From UTCFX2 sp963726375 (GTDB lineage: Bacteria > Chloroflexota > Anaerolineae > Anaerolineales > UBA4823): DNA of 64,000 nucleotides. A model generated the notes under the pieces. It did no database searches and was not told the origin of the DNA. It saw only the letters and a program-made list of their open reading frames with translations. Both the position numbers and the translations under genes were made by a program. Numbering within the stretch: position 1 is the stretch's first letter; each line of letters starts with the position of its first letter. Shown piece after piece: positions 19,959-30,121 of the stretch. The stretch covers positions 1-64,000 of the forward strand of contig CAVSCE010000004.1 of NCBI GenBank assembly GCA_963726375.1. Reading direction: 5' to 3'.

Positions 19959-21627
19959 ATGCCTTCACCCCCAGCCCTCTGGCCGTCATTCCTGACGGTT
20001 CTTCTTTTAATTCTGCTTTCAATTTTCAGCTGGCGCAGGCGCAGCGTTCCCGGCGCCGTGCCTTTCACGTCGCCTGCCTGATCGCAGCGTTGTGGGCGGC
20101 CGGCTCTGTGATGGAAATTAGCCGCCGCGGACTTTGAGGCCAAGGTCTTCTGGACCAAGGTTCAGGGAGCCTGCATGGTGCCTATGGCCACCGCCGTGCT
20201 CTGTTTTGCGCTGGAATACGGCTGGCCCGGCCGCTGGCTGACCCGGCGCAACATCGTCCTTCTGTCCATCCCGCCGCTGGTGATCCTGCTGTTGATCATG
20301 ACGAACGACCTCTACCACCTGGTGTGGAGCGGGTTCGACTACGAGGGAAGGGTGGTGCCGCACCGCCAGCCGACGGACTGGATTTTCATCGCCTATGGGT
20401 ATTTGCTGGGCATCGCCGACCTGATCGTTTTCGTCTGGCTGTTCGTTCGCTCACCGCAGCACCGCTGGCCGGTGGTCTTCATGCTGATCGGACTGGTTGG
20501 TGGGCGCCTGCTCTTCATACTGGAGCCAGTCCAGGGGCTCCTGCCTTCAATGCTCATCGACATGCCCCCGGTTGCGTTTGAGTTCCTGATGTATGCCATC
20601 GCGCTGTTCGGCTTCCGGATTTTCGACCCGATCCCGCTGGCGCGCCAGGCGGTGATCAGCCAGATGCGCGACGGCGCGCTGGTGCTGGATCCTGGCGGGC
20701 GGGTGGCCAGCCTGAACCCGGCCGCACAGCGGATCTTGGGTGGATCCGCCGACCAGCTCAAGGGCCAGCCCGATCGCGCAAGCTGCTGCCTGCCTGCCCG
20801 GATGAGGTGCTCGCGGACGTGAAGGAAACCGAAATCGAGCTCATCCTCGGACCCGGGCAGGCGCTCCGGAGCTACACCCTGGTGATCTCGCCGCTGAAAG
20901 ACTGGCGCGGGCTGGACGTCGGCCGGCTGCTGATGCTGCACGATGTGACCGAGCAGAAGCGGGCCCAGGCGCAGATCGTCGAGCAGCAGCGGGCGCTGGC
21001 GACCCTCCAGGAGCGTGAGCGCCTGGGGCGCGAGCTGCACGACGGGATCGGCCAGGTGCTGGGTTTTGTCAAGCTGCAGGCCGAAGCCGCCCGCACCCGG
21101 CTGGCGCTGGACCAAAAAATGGAGGCGGACGAGGATCTGAAGAAGCTTTCTGAGGTCGCCCAGGAAGCCCAGATCGACGTCCGCGAGTACATCCTGGGCA
21201 CGAAATCCGCCGCTTCTGGCCAGGACGGCTTTCTATCCAAGCTGCGGGGGTATCTGCAGCGCTACAGCGAGCATTACGGGCTGAACACGGTCTTGATCGA
21301 GCCCCCGATTGGAACGACGAGCTCCTGGAGCCGATCGTCGAGGCGCAGCTGCTGCGGATCATCCAGGAATCGCTGAGCAACGCCCGCAAGCACGCCAGGG
21401 CGCAGAACGTCCAGTTGCTGATCCACCACGACGGTACAAAGGCGCAGGTGGTCGTGCAGGACGACGGCGTCGGATTTGATCCGCAGTCGCTGACGGTCGC
21501 AGGGGCTCAAAAGTACGGGCTTGGTTTTATGCGCGATCGCGCCGAAGCGGTCGGCGGCAGCCTCGAGATCTACTCCGCGCCCGGGCAGGGGACGCGGGTG
21601 ACGGTTGTATTACCCTTGAAGGAATGA
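19959..21627 (+). CDS. Membrane sensor histidine kinase (7TM / PAS / HisKA_3 / HATPase), frameshifted
   Basis: Sensor of a NarL-type two-component system. Suggested start at 19959 (MPSPPALWPSFLTVLLLILL). Membrane segments run to about 20620: LIAALWAAGSVMEI, ACMVPMATAVLCFALEY, IVLLSIPPLVILLLIMTNDL, AYGYLLGIADLIVFVWLFV, VVFMLIGLVGGRLLFI and FEFLMYAIALFGFRIF. A PAS-like region follows (ISQMRDGALVLDPGGRVASL ... DVTEQKRAQAQ). The phosphoacceptor helix is RERLGRELHDGIGQVLGFVK, with the His of ELHDG. The ATPase lobe is VVVQDDGVGFDP ... YGLGFMRDRAEAVGGSLEI. The frame shifts near 20090, 20790 and 21300. About 555 residues. Its partner regulator is at 22198. Confidence 0.85.
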
Positions 21628-21696
21628 CCCGGTGACGCTGAGACGGGGTGAATGGGTGAGGCGGAGTTGAGGGATGAGGTGAAATGGAGATGAGGA
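21628..21696. repeat. GGTGACGCTGAGACGGGG-type degenerate repeat (family E)
   Basis: Purine-rich direct repeats of GGGTGA/GGATGA lie between the kinase and the next gene. A similar one follows the response regulator at 22856-22950, and a reverse-strand version lies at 22105-22190. Confidence 0.5.
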
Positions 21697-22107
21697 ATGG
21701 GAAGTAATATCAGGCATTTCCGCGAATTGGATGCATATAAGCTGGCGATGGAAGCTGCAATGGATATTTTCAGGCTGACAGGTCATTTTCCGGTTGAGGA
21801 AAAGTATTCGCTCACAGATCAGGTTCGGCGTAGCTCCAGGTCAGTCTGCGCCAATATTGCCGAAGCCTGGAGAAAGCGCCGTTATCCCGCTGCGTTCGCC
21901 GCCAAACTCAGTGACGCCGAGGCCGAGGCCGCCGAAACCGAGGTCTGGCTTGAGATCTCCGTCCGCTGCGGCTATCTGGAACCAGCCAAATCGGCCGGGC
22001 TCGAACATCAATACGAACATATTATCGGGAAACTTGTCAAAATGATCTCACATCCAGAGCAGTGGATCATCCGCACTGGCCAAGAAGAAGGATGCAACAA
22101 TGCCTGA
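21697..22107 (+). CDS. Four-helix bundle protein (23S rRNA intervening-sequence protein family)
   Basis: Intact, 136 residues. FRELDAYKLAMEAAMDIFRL, FPVEEKYSLTDQVRRSSRSV, CANIAEAWRKR and KLSDAEAEAAETEVWLEISV are the hallmark helices of this family, first met as ORFs in rRNA intervening sequences but found alone in many genomes. The function is unknown. A reasonable GGAGATGAGGA precedes the ATG. It sits between the histidine kinase and the response regulator, separating the two partners, and is flanked by family E repeats, which suggests insertion. Confidence 0.9.
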   Translation: MGSNIRHFRELDAYKLAMEAAMDIFRLTGHFPVEEKYSLTDQVRRSSRSVCANIAEAWRKRRYPAAFAAKLSDAEAEAAETEVWLEISVRCGYLEPAKSAGLEHQYEHIIGKLVKMISHPEQWIIRTGQEEGCNNA

Positions 22108-22190
22108 TTCACCGCGTCCCCTTCTCTCCAGAGTCTCCGCGTCCTCCTCTTCCGCCTCTTCGCCTCGCTCCTCGTCCGAGTCTCTCATCT
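22105..22190. repeat. CCGCGTCC/TCTCC degenerate repeat (family E, reverse orientation)
   Basis: CCGCGTCCCCTTCTCTCC and TCCGCGTCCTCCTCTTCC are followed by CGCCTCGCTCCTCGTCC. The first bases of the response regulator may have been replaced by this element (see the next gene). Confidence 0.5.
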
Positions 22191-22197
22191 TCAAATC

Positions 22198-22855
22198 ATG
22201 CTGGCGGACGATCACCCGCTCTTCCTGGACGGGCTCAAAAACCTGCTCAGCGCTCACGGGGTGAAGGTGCTGGGGACGGCGCGCGACGGCCTGGAAGCGC
22301 TGGAGAAAGCGCGCAGCCTGCGCCCGGATGTGATCCTGATGGACATCCAGATGCCGCGCTGCGACGGGCTGTGCGCCACCCGGTTGATCAAGGCCGAGCT
22401 GCCCGAGATCAAGATCGTGATGCTGACGATGTCCAGCGACGACGACGACCTGTTCGAAGCGATCAAATGCGGCGCCTGCGGCTACCTTCTCAAGACGCAG
22501 GACACCGAGGAGTTCTTCGGCCATCTGGCAGCGCTGGAGCACGGCGAGCCGCCGCTCTCGCCGGGGCTGGCGGCCAGGATCCTGCGGCAGCTCAGCCAGC
22601 AGGGGCTCGAAAAAATGGCGACCACAGCCGTGAATGCGGAAGCCGATCCCGAAAAGAGAAGCCCTGACCCCCCGCGAGCAGGAGGTGCTGACCCTGGTCG
22701 CGCAGGGGATGACTTATAAGGAAGCCGGGGCGGCGCTGTATCTTTCGGAGCGCACGATCAAATACCACATGGGTGAGATCATCGCCCGGCTGCACCTGGA
22801 GAACCGCGCCCAGGTGATCGAGTATGCCAGGAAATCGGGGATGGTGAAGTTCTGA
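22198..22855 (+). CDS. NarL/LuxR-type response regulator, one frameshift
   Basis: Receiver domain plus LuxR HTH. The chain starts MLADDHPLFLDGLKNLL; the usual short beta strand before ADDHP (three or four residues) is absent at this ATG. The true start may be a non-ATG codon upstream, or the first strand was lost to the repeat. Acidic pocket ADD, phosphoacceptor Asp in DVILMDIQMP (residue about 50), Thr in MLTMS, Lys in GYLLKTQ. The HTH (LTPREQEVLTLVAQGMTYKE ... LYLSERTIKYHMGEIIARL) is in another frame from about 22650. About 220 residues. It is activated by the kinase at 19959-21627. Confidence 0.85.
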
Positions 22856-22960
22856 GGCGGGGAATAACAGACGCGGTAACACGGGGAGCGAGCGGGGTAA
22901 GGGAAGAAATGGTGAAAGGGGGAGAGCAGGCCACGCTGAGATAGAAATCAAGTGAGAGGG
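22856..22960. repeat. GGTAACACGGGGAGCGAG-type repeat (family E)
   Basis: GACGCGGTAACACGGGGAGC, then GGGGTAAGGG and GTGAAAGGGGGAG. Same class as 21628-21696. Confidence 0.5.
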
Positions 22961-23005
22961 CGGCGGATTGAACTGCATTTCTTGCGGTCAAAATGCAATA
23001 AATTA

Positions 23006-23044
23006 AAAAAGTACAGTCTTCACCTGCTGGAGACTGTACTTTTT
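23006..23044. terminator. Strong bidirectional intrinsic terminator
   Basis: AAAAAGTACAGTCT at 23006-23019, an 11-base loop, and its perfect complement AGACTGTACTTTTT at 23031-23044. The A and T tracts allow termination on both strands. It closes the two-component gene set. Confidence 0.9.
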
Positions 23045-23156
23045 AAGGCACTGGACTGTACCCGAAGGACATGGTCAGGGCGGGGCACTGGCGCGAAGAT
23101 AGGGATGTCGAAGGATGAAATCCTCCGATCCTCGCGCACCCAATTGGGAGAGTCCG

Positions 23157-23521
23157 ATGAAAAAAGTAGCGCTGTACGGAAATTCCCTGGTCGTCTCAAG
23201 CATCGCTGCCAGCCTTAATAAAATATCTGATCTCCAGATTTTCCTCTGAACCCGGCTGCGCCTGATCCCAAAAATCAGCTGTTAGACCTGCAGCCGGACA
23301 TCATCCTCTTCGACCTTGCATCAACCGAACCGGGCTGGCTGATCACGCTCTGGAAGGAGCAGCCTGAACTTCTGCTGATCGGCGTGGACCAGGACAAAGG
23401 CTCGGCAATGATGTTCTCCAGCCAACCTGCCCGGTTGATGACGACCGAGGACCTGCTCGAGGCGATCGCCAGCCGTCCCGGGAACGAATTTGACGTTCCT
23501 GCGGATGACCAGCTGCACTGA
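23157..23521 (+). CDS. Small receiver-like protein, one frameshift
   Basis: The ATG at 23157 begins MKKVALYGNSLVVSSIAASL NKISDLQIF. One base is out of place near 23247, after which the chain reads PLNPAAPDPKNQLLDLQPDI, ILFDLASTEPGWLITLWKEQ, PELLLIGVDQDKGSAMMFSS, then MTTEDLLEAIASRPGNEFDV and stops at 23521. About 120 residues. The layout (VALYGNS, DIILFDL, LLIGVD, then a TTEDLLEAI helix) looks like a reduced CheY/receiver fold, with D in ILFDL where a phosphoacceptor could sit, but the acidic pair at the N-terminus is missing. Pseudo-receiver is an inference. RBS GGGAGAG. It sits just before the giant secreted gene. Confidence 0.6.
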
Positions 23522-23572
23522 TGGAAGCCGTGAATTGAAAGTCAGAAAATGATTATCAGAAAGGTGGAAGAG

Positions 23573-26500
23573 ATGAACAAAAGTCACAAAATTAGTTTTA
23601 AGGTGCTGCTGGTTATTCCTTCAGCCCTGCTCTTGTTAACCGGCCTGCTCGTTCTGGTAAGCGGTCAGGTGCAGCCGGCTTACTCTCAAAGCGGCACGGA
23701 GCCGCTCGCCCCGGCAGAGGAAACCTGCGACCCGAACAATCCGATCCCTGGTCGAACAGCCCGGCTGATCGGCGACGACGACCTCATGCTGGCCTTCCGC
23801 TATACATCCGGCCAGACCTACCTGAGGACCAAGGTATTTGTCGACGCCATAGGTTCGCTGTCAGCGAATTGGAGTAAGTCCTTTGACAATGCCACCAGCT
23901 GGCCCGAGCTGCAGAAAGGCGAATGGCTGGATGCCGTTGACGCCGACCTGGACGGCGACCACAAGGCCGAGCTGGCCGTCGGCTTGAAAAATGCTACCAA
24001 TGATATCGCCGCCTTTGCCGATCACTTTAACGCCTCTGCCACCTACACCGACTGGTACAAGGACTCCGACCGCACCTCTGGGGGCACCCTGCGGCACGTG
24101 AGCGTGGCGGCCGGCAACCTGGACAAAAGCGCGGACGGCAGCGACGAAGTCGTGCTGGCCTATGCGGATGACTACGCCGATTTCCACGTCGACGTCCTGG
24201 ATGGAGATAGCGCCGGCAGGATCGGCAGCGCTGACAACACACAAATAGCCGACCTGTGGCACGATCACCATACCAGCCCCGAGCGGGGGGACACCTGGGA
24301 TTACTCCGTCGCCACCGGCGATCTGAACGGCGATGGTTATGACAACGAGTTCGTCACCGCCTTCAACGATTCCAGCAACGACCTGCAGGTCATCGCGATG
24401 CGCTACTACACAAGCACACTGGGATCAAGATGATCTACCAGTACAACTCGCACGCCGACACCGTCATGTTCGACAATATCACCCCCTCCGAATACGAATG
24501 GAACAATGTCCGCCCGCTCGACGTAGCCACCGGCGACCTGGACGGCGACCAGATGGACGAGATCGTCACCGCCTTTCGCTTTGGAGACGCCAATTACGGC
24601 ACGGTCATGCTGCTCTATATGGACGTCATCTCGGAGACAACTGAGACAGACCCCACACTTCGGACGCTCAGGGTCGGCAATATCATCTCCAAAGAGATCG
24701 AAATCTCCAACCTTGACTACCATGCCGGCCTCAAGCGTCTCGATCAAGGCCGCCGACCTGGACGGCGACGGCTTCGACGAAGTCGCCCTGGGTTTCAGCG
24801 TACAGTATGCAGAGTATGAATACGCTATCACCGGGTGGGAGGGGGCTGGCAGCAGAAGATATTTACCTACGAATATTACCGGAAAAATTCACCGGATTGG
24901 GTGAAGAACTGCAGCACCATGCCGACGGACTGCTTCCTCCAGAAGGGCTCATGGGCCTCTGGCTAGAACTGTTAACGATACCGGTGCCAATGAGCTGAGC
25001 CCGCAAGCCAAGATCAGCCTCGCGACCGGCGACACCGACCGGGACGGCATGGACGAGATCGGCTTTGCCCACATGAAAACGAGCGACATGGAGGTCAAAG
25101 TAAGGGTCTTCAACGCCGAAATCTGGCAATCCCATCCAGAGCGCCGGCTATGGGATCGATCCCGGCGACTACAATTTCTATGATTTCGAGCTGGCAATGG
25201 GCGACTATGATGGGGACAGCCTCTGGGGCACCTACAACGGCACCTGCAACACCGGCAGGGAAGCGCAGGTCCAGGCCGTGATCCACGCCCCACCTTTCTT
25301 CCCGCCAGGGACCGGGCTGGAAGGATATGATAACGATTACCGGACCGAGGCTTCGTTTGCCCAGAGCTACTCCAAGGGCAAGGAAACCGGCTCGACCACC
25401 GAGCGTTTTACCGGCGGCTCAGTCAAAATTCAACTCGCAAAGGAAGGCGGGTGGATGGGCAAAGCCGGATCCTTCTCCAACGAATGGGAAAAATTCGCGT
25501 CCGCCTCGACCGATGTGATGACCGCGACGACCTATGGGGCTGGCGTGAAAACCCACTCGCCGCTCAACGTCGACGCCGGCCAGGCTAGAATCCCAGTTTT
25601 GAAGCCATGTCGCTCGTGGAAACGGGATATTTCTGCTACTACTACGACACCCCGCTGGAGACCGGGTTTGGGACGCTGCCGGTCTGCGTCGTGCGGCCCT
25701 CGCTGACGTATATCAAGCCCCTGACGGTGGAAGCCTGGTATAAGGAGGGGCCGACCACCTACCCCGATACCTGGTTCCCGCTGGGAATCAACCTGGCGGA
25801 AAACCGCAATGCGAAAATCGAGCGCCGATTCCGGCTCGACGCCTGACACAGACGCCCAGAAGGCCGTGGACGGGAACACAGACGGCAACTACTACAACGG
25901 CTCGGTCATGAAAACAACTTACAGTCAAACTCCCTGGTGGCAGGTGGACATGGGCGGATTGCAGTGGATCGACGCCATCCAGGTCTTCAACCGCAGCGAC
26001 CTGAGCGCCGAGCTGCTGAAAAACTGGTACGTGTTTGTCACCGAGGAAGACCACTTCAATTCGAACAATCAGGTGACCTGTTAACTGATCCGGAGGTCTG
26101 GCACTGGCCGAAGGACGGCGTGGCAAGTCCCAACCAGGCGGGGTATCCTACGACCGTCCCGATCGGCCATTATGGCCGGCTGGTGCAGGGTCCAGCTGGC
26201 AGGGACGAGCTACCTGCATATGGCCGAGGTGAAGGTCTTCGGCATGCCGGGCACCCAGACCAGTGGCCGTCAGGCCGCCCGCAGGGCACGCTCGGCACCA
26301 CCGATCCCTTTACAATTGTCTGGCGGGACGGGCGTACCCAGAAGATACCCGGCAAGCTTTACCTGGTCTGGCCAAAAGACAATAATCTCTGGATCGGTCC
26401 CGGCACGGGTGATCTCACATTTGCGACCGGGATTGGAATGGAGCAGCAATCGGCGCTCGAAAGCGGCTATTCCGAGAAATATTCCCTCGGCATGGAGACC

Positions 26501-28914
26501 AAGCTCGCAAAGGGCATCTTCACTTCCGAAAGGGAGCGCTCCTGGGGCACCGAGAGCTCCAGCTCGAACGTCACAACCTGGGGCAAGGACGTCGAGTTCG
26601 AAGGGAATATCAACGGCTTCGAACACACCGATACCCCCATAGAAATGGCTTACACCGTGCTGCCGTATGTCTGGACACAAAAGTCCAAGATGGAAGGCGG
26701 CGGCTACCAGCAGTACCTGGTGCTGGACTACTACGTGCCGGAGGCCACTACGATCACCCCGACGGCAGGCATGGACCCTCCCGCTGCGGAAAAACCGGCC
26801 AGGCTTGGCCCAGCCGTCGCACCCGGAACCCCAGAAATCACCAGCTCGACCCACCCGGACCAGGACACCTGGTACGGCGGCAGCGCCGCAACCTTCAGCT
26901 GGGGCCAGCCTGCTGGCGATCCGGCCACGGTCACCCAGTACCACTGGATCCTCGACGGAGCCCGGATACCGTCCCGGCCGGCTTCCACTGGGGGACGGTC
27001 ACTACCAAGACCTTTACCATGCTGGAGGACGGCGTCTATTACCTGCACGTGCGCGCCATGAGCGCGACGAAACACTGGAGCGAGACCGCCCACTACAAGT
27101 ATCCAGGTAGATAACAACCCGCCGCAGGTGAGCCTCGCCCTCGATCCGGCCTGGCCAAACAGCACCGGCTGGTATCTCACGCCAGTCACCGTGATCGCCG
27201 GCGCCGAGGAAGCAATTGGCTCCGGCATATCGGCCGCTCGAGGTCAGCACGGACGGCACGACCTGGCAGCCCTACTCGCCTCCGTGGGTCTTCAGCGCCG
27301 ACACGCCCGGCACCACCGTCTACGCCCGGGCGACCGACGGCTCGGCCACGTCTCCGAGCCGGTCTCGAAGACCTTCAAGATCGACCGACTGCCCCGAACT
27401 CGCACGTCAGCGGTGGGGTTGGCAGCGGGGCGCTGGTCGCCGAGGTCAGGACCAACGCCCAGGGCAATCAGGAGCTGGTGCTGGCCGGCGCCATCGCCGA
27501 CAACCTCTCTGGCGCTCCACCATGGTGCTCGAGCAGGACGGGACATACTGGAACAAGACCGGCGAGATCGGCGTCTGGCACCCGCTTCCCGATCCTTCGA
27601 TCGAGGTCAACTGGTACTACACCTCCACCAACGACCTGGGAGCCGGTTATCACATCTTCACCGGCTATGCAGTAGACACGGCCGGAAACCAGGAAGCGCC
27701 GTACGAGATCGGGCGGGTTCTGTGGCTGCCGACCGAAAACCCCGACCTGAGCGGCAGCAGCCTGAGCGCCTCGCAGTCTGTCGCCCGACCTGGAGATAAG
27801 GTCATCTTCACCCTGGTTGCCCGCAACGCCGGCTTCCAGGAGGCCCACGTCGCCATCTCGGACGTGCTGCCTGAGGGACTTGCTCCTGTAGATGAGCTCC
27901 TGCCCCCCGACGTGACTTACGATCCCGCCACCCGCACGCTCACCTGGCCTGACCGGCTGCTTTGGCCCGGCCAGTGGCTGCAGCGCAGCTTTACAGCCAT
28001 GGTGGATCTGAGCCTGGGGGCGGTTGAGCCTCGAGAACCAGGCGACCTTCCACGCCTTCTGGCCCAATACCGACTCGCCTGATCTGACCTCTGAAGAGCA
28101 CCAGGCATTCCTGGACCGCGAACAGACGCTGACCAGGACCTTTACTCTGAAGGTAGACCCGAGCTTGCAGGAAAACGCAGATGTCCTCCCGCCTTGGGGG
28201 ATGATAACCTCGCCAAGAGAGTGGACGTCCGGCGCTGATGTGCCGTTGAGCATTCAGGCGACGGAAGACGCCCGCTGGATGTACCTGCGTGAGTGGGCGC
28301 TCGATCCGATCAATGGCGACTGGATCGTCAAACAGAACAGCGGCTGGATCGACTACAGTCCTGAACACACCTGGACCCTATCCGAGGGTCAAGGTGTCAA
28401 GTTCATCGGCCTCTGGTTGGAAGACTCGGCCGGCAACGTCTCGACCCTGAGCGAGGTCAGCCTGACCTTCGTCAACCGGATGGACGGGCCTCGGGTCTTG
28501 GCAGACGGCGAGCGGGTTCAGTATCTCGGCTTGCTCCAGGGCGGTGAGATCGTACACACAATCCTGAAAACCGTGTCTGGAGACCCAGACGCCTACCTCT
28601 GGAAGCCGCGCAACGCCTTCTGGCCGGACCGCTTCAGCCAGGAAACCGTCCCCCCAGGAGTGATAGAAGAATCTGGCATGTTGAAGATTCCGGAAGACGG
28701 GCGCTACCTGCTGGAAGTGGGCGCCGTGGGCGAGAGCGAGTACGAGCTGATCCTTTCTGGGGAAGAGCTGCAGCTGCAGTCTTCCGCTCGCACCATGACG
28801 TTGAAAACGCTGCCGCCGCACCCTCTGACGGTCTCTGATCCGCTGAGCTCCGGTCAGACCGGGATGGCGCCCAACCCAATATTCCTGGTTTACCTGCCTT
28901 TGATCACCAAATGA
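23573..28914 (+). CDS. Giant secreted FG-GAP / discoidin-like / DUF11 surface protein, frameshifted
   Basis: The start at 23573 (MNKSHKISFKVLLVIPSALL) gives a signal peptide. From about 23900 to 25250, FG-GAP/VCBS units each carry a calcium loop: DADLDGDHKAELAVG, GDLNGDGYDNEFVTAF, GDLDGDQMDEIVTAF, ADLDGDGFDEVALGF, GDTDRDGMDEIGFAH. Ser/Thr-rich segments lie at about 25350-25570 and 26400-26620. Between them is a discoidin (F5/8 C)-like domain (KAVDGNTDGNYY, PWWQVDMGGLQWIDAIQVFN). Ig-like and DUF11-like regions follow (RPGDKVIFTLVARNAG). The last part ends NPIFLVYLPLITK, the shared C-terminal motif. Frame changes occur about every 300-700 bases. About 1,780 residues. Probably binds polysaccharide or cells. 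Confidence 0.8.
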
Positions 28915-28930
28915 AAAAGCTAACAGAAGC

Positions 28931-28966
28931 CAGGTGCAGCACGCTTCAAGGAGTGCCGCACCTGGC
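28931..28966. terminator. Hairpin after the giant surface gene
   Basis: CCAGGTGCAGCAC, ten bases, GTGCCGCACCTGG: a 13-bp stem with one mismatch just 15 bases past the stop. No T tract follows, so it may be a factor-dependent terminator or an RNA end-protecting hairpin. Confidence 0.55.
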
Positions 28967-29640
28967 ACCATCGTCCACTGGCCCAACGGCATCCGTGCTA
29001 AGGGCGAAGTGCGCCCGCAGTTCCATCACGTGATCGACGTGGCACCAACCGTGCTGGAAGCTGCCGCAGTCGGTGATGGTGAACAGCGTCCATTAAAATC
29101 CTGCTCGAGGGAGTCAGTATGGCCTACTCGTTTGATAAAGCGCAGGCAGCCGACCGCCGCGAGACCCAGTACTTCGAGAGGTTTGTCAACCGCGACATCT
29201 ATCACAAAGGCTGGACAGCCGTCACGCACCACAGTGTGCCTTTTATCGATGAGCCTCTGCCAGCTATTGAAGACGAAGTGTGGGAACTGTACAGCCCGGA
29301 CGATTGGACACAGGCGCACGATTTGTCTTAGGAAAATCCAGAGAAGCTGCACGAGCTGCAGCGCCTGTTCCTGATCGAAGCGGTCAAATACAACGTCCTG
29401 CCGAACCTGGTCGACCACTGCTACTGGGGACGCGGGCAGGTCAGCCCTTGCTCGTTCGTCACAGCCTACATCACGGCCGCGAAGCAGTACGGCTACACGA
29501 CTCTCCCCACTCTATATGCTCGCCCGCGACGGCAAGGTGATTGCGGACGACGGCACGAAGGTGGCTTTTTCGAGGAGCGGAACCCAGGCAGACGAACACA
29601 CCGGCTAAACTATCCCGGATGCGCCCTGCTTTGATTATCG
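28964..29640 (+). pseudogene. Truncated C-terminal part of an arylsulfatase, frameshifted
   Basis: Right after the hairpin the sequence encodes GTIVHWPNGIRAKGEVRPQF and HHVIDVAPTVLEAA. In the next frame (from 29119) it encodes MAYSFDKAQAADRRETQYFE, RFVNRDIYHKGWTAVTHH, DEVWELYSPDDWTQAHDLS, then ENPEKLHELQRLFLIEAVKY and NVLPNL. This matches the C-terminal half of AtsA-type arylsulfatases. The N-terminal half with the CxPxR formylglycine site is absent; the text begins abruptly downstream of an unrelated gene. It is therefore a remnant, not only a frameshifted gene. Confidence 0.75.
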
Positions 29641-29890
29641 CGATGGGGAGACGCGCCATGTGCTGACTTACAAGCGCCAGAAGACAATCGTGACTCAGAA
29701 ATTCCTGGACCTGGCTGCAGGTGTGCAAAAGCTAGTAGCCGAGCTGCTCAGGTACCCTGGGGGATATCTGCGCTTCTCAGGGCCTGTCAGCCTGGATTTC
29801 TATCAGGGCGGCGAGCTCGTCGAGCACTACGAGCAGACCGGGTCCTTTGAAGAGTGCTTCCAGGCATCCAAGATCCACGGCGACCAGTAG
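29590..29890 (+). other. Unrecognised coding-like stretch, probable gene fragment
   Basis: From about 29610 one frame reads PDAPCFDYRDGETRHVLTYK, RQKTIVTQKFLDLAAGVQKL, VAELLRYPGGYLRFSGPVSL, DFYQGGELVEHYEQTGSFEE to a stop at 29890. It has no start codon of its own near the beginning except an internal ATG at 29660. The composition is protein-like. An upstream frame around 29515-29610 (LARDGKVIADDGTKVAFSR) may belong with it. I do not recognise the family. It follows the sulfatase remnant, so the region looks like a junk-yard of truncated genes. Confidence 0.4.
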
Positions 29891-30121
29891 GTCGAAGCGG
29901 GCTCGTCGAGCCGGCGGCACGGCCTGTCACTTGCGCCGGCTTTCCGCCCGGCTTGAAGCCAGACACGGCGGCCAATGAGGGCAGGGATTATGCCTCGTTC
30001 GAGTGTAAAATAATGGTGAGAACAGCCGCCGGTCGAACCTTTTCGAAAAGCCAGTCTTGTGTCAGGCTGGCAGCACTGCGGGCAAACCGGAATGCTGCCG
30101 GCAGCCAAAGGAGGAAGGATT

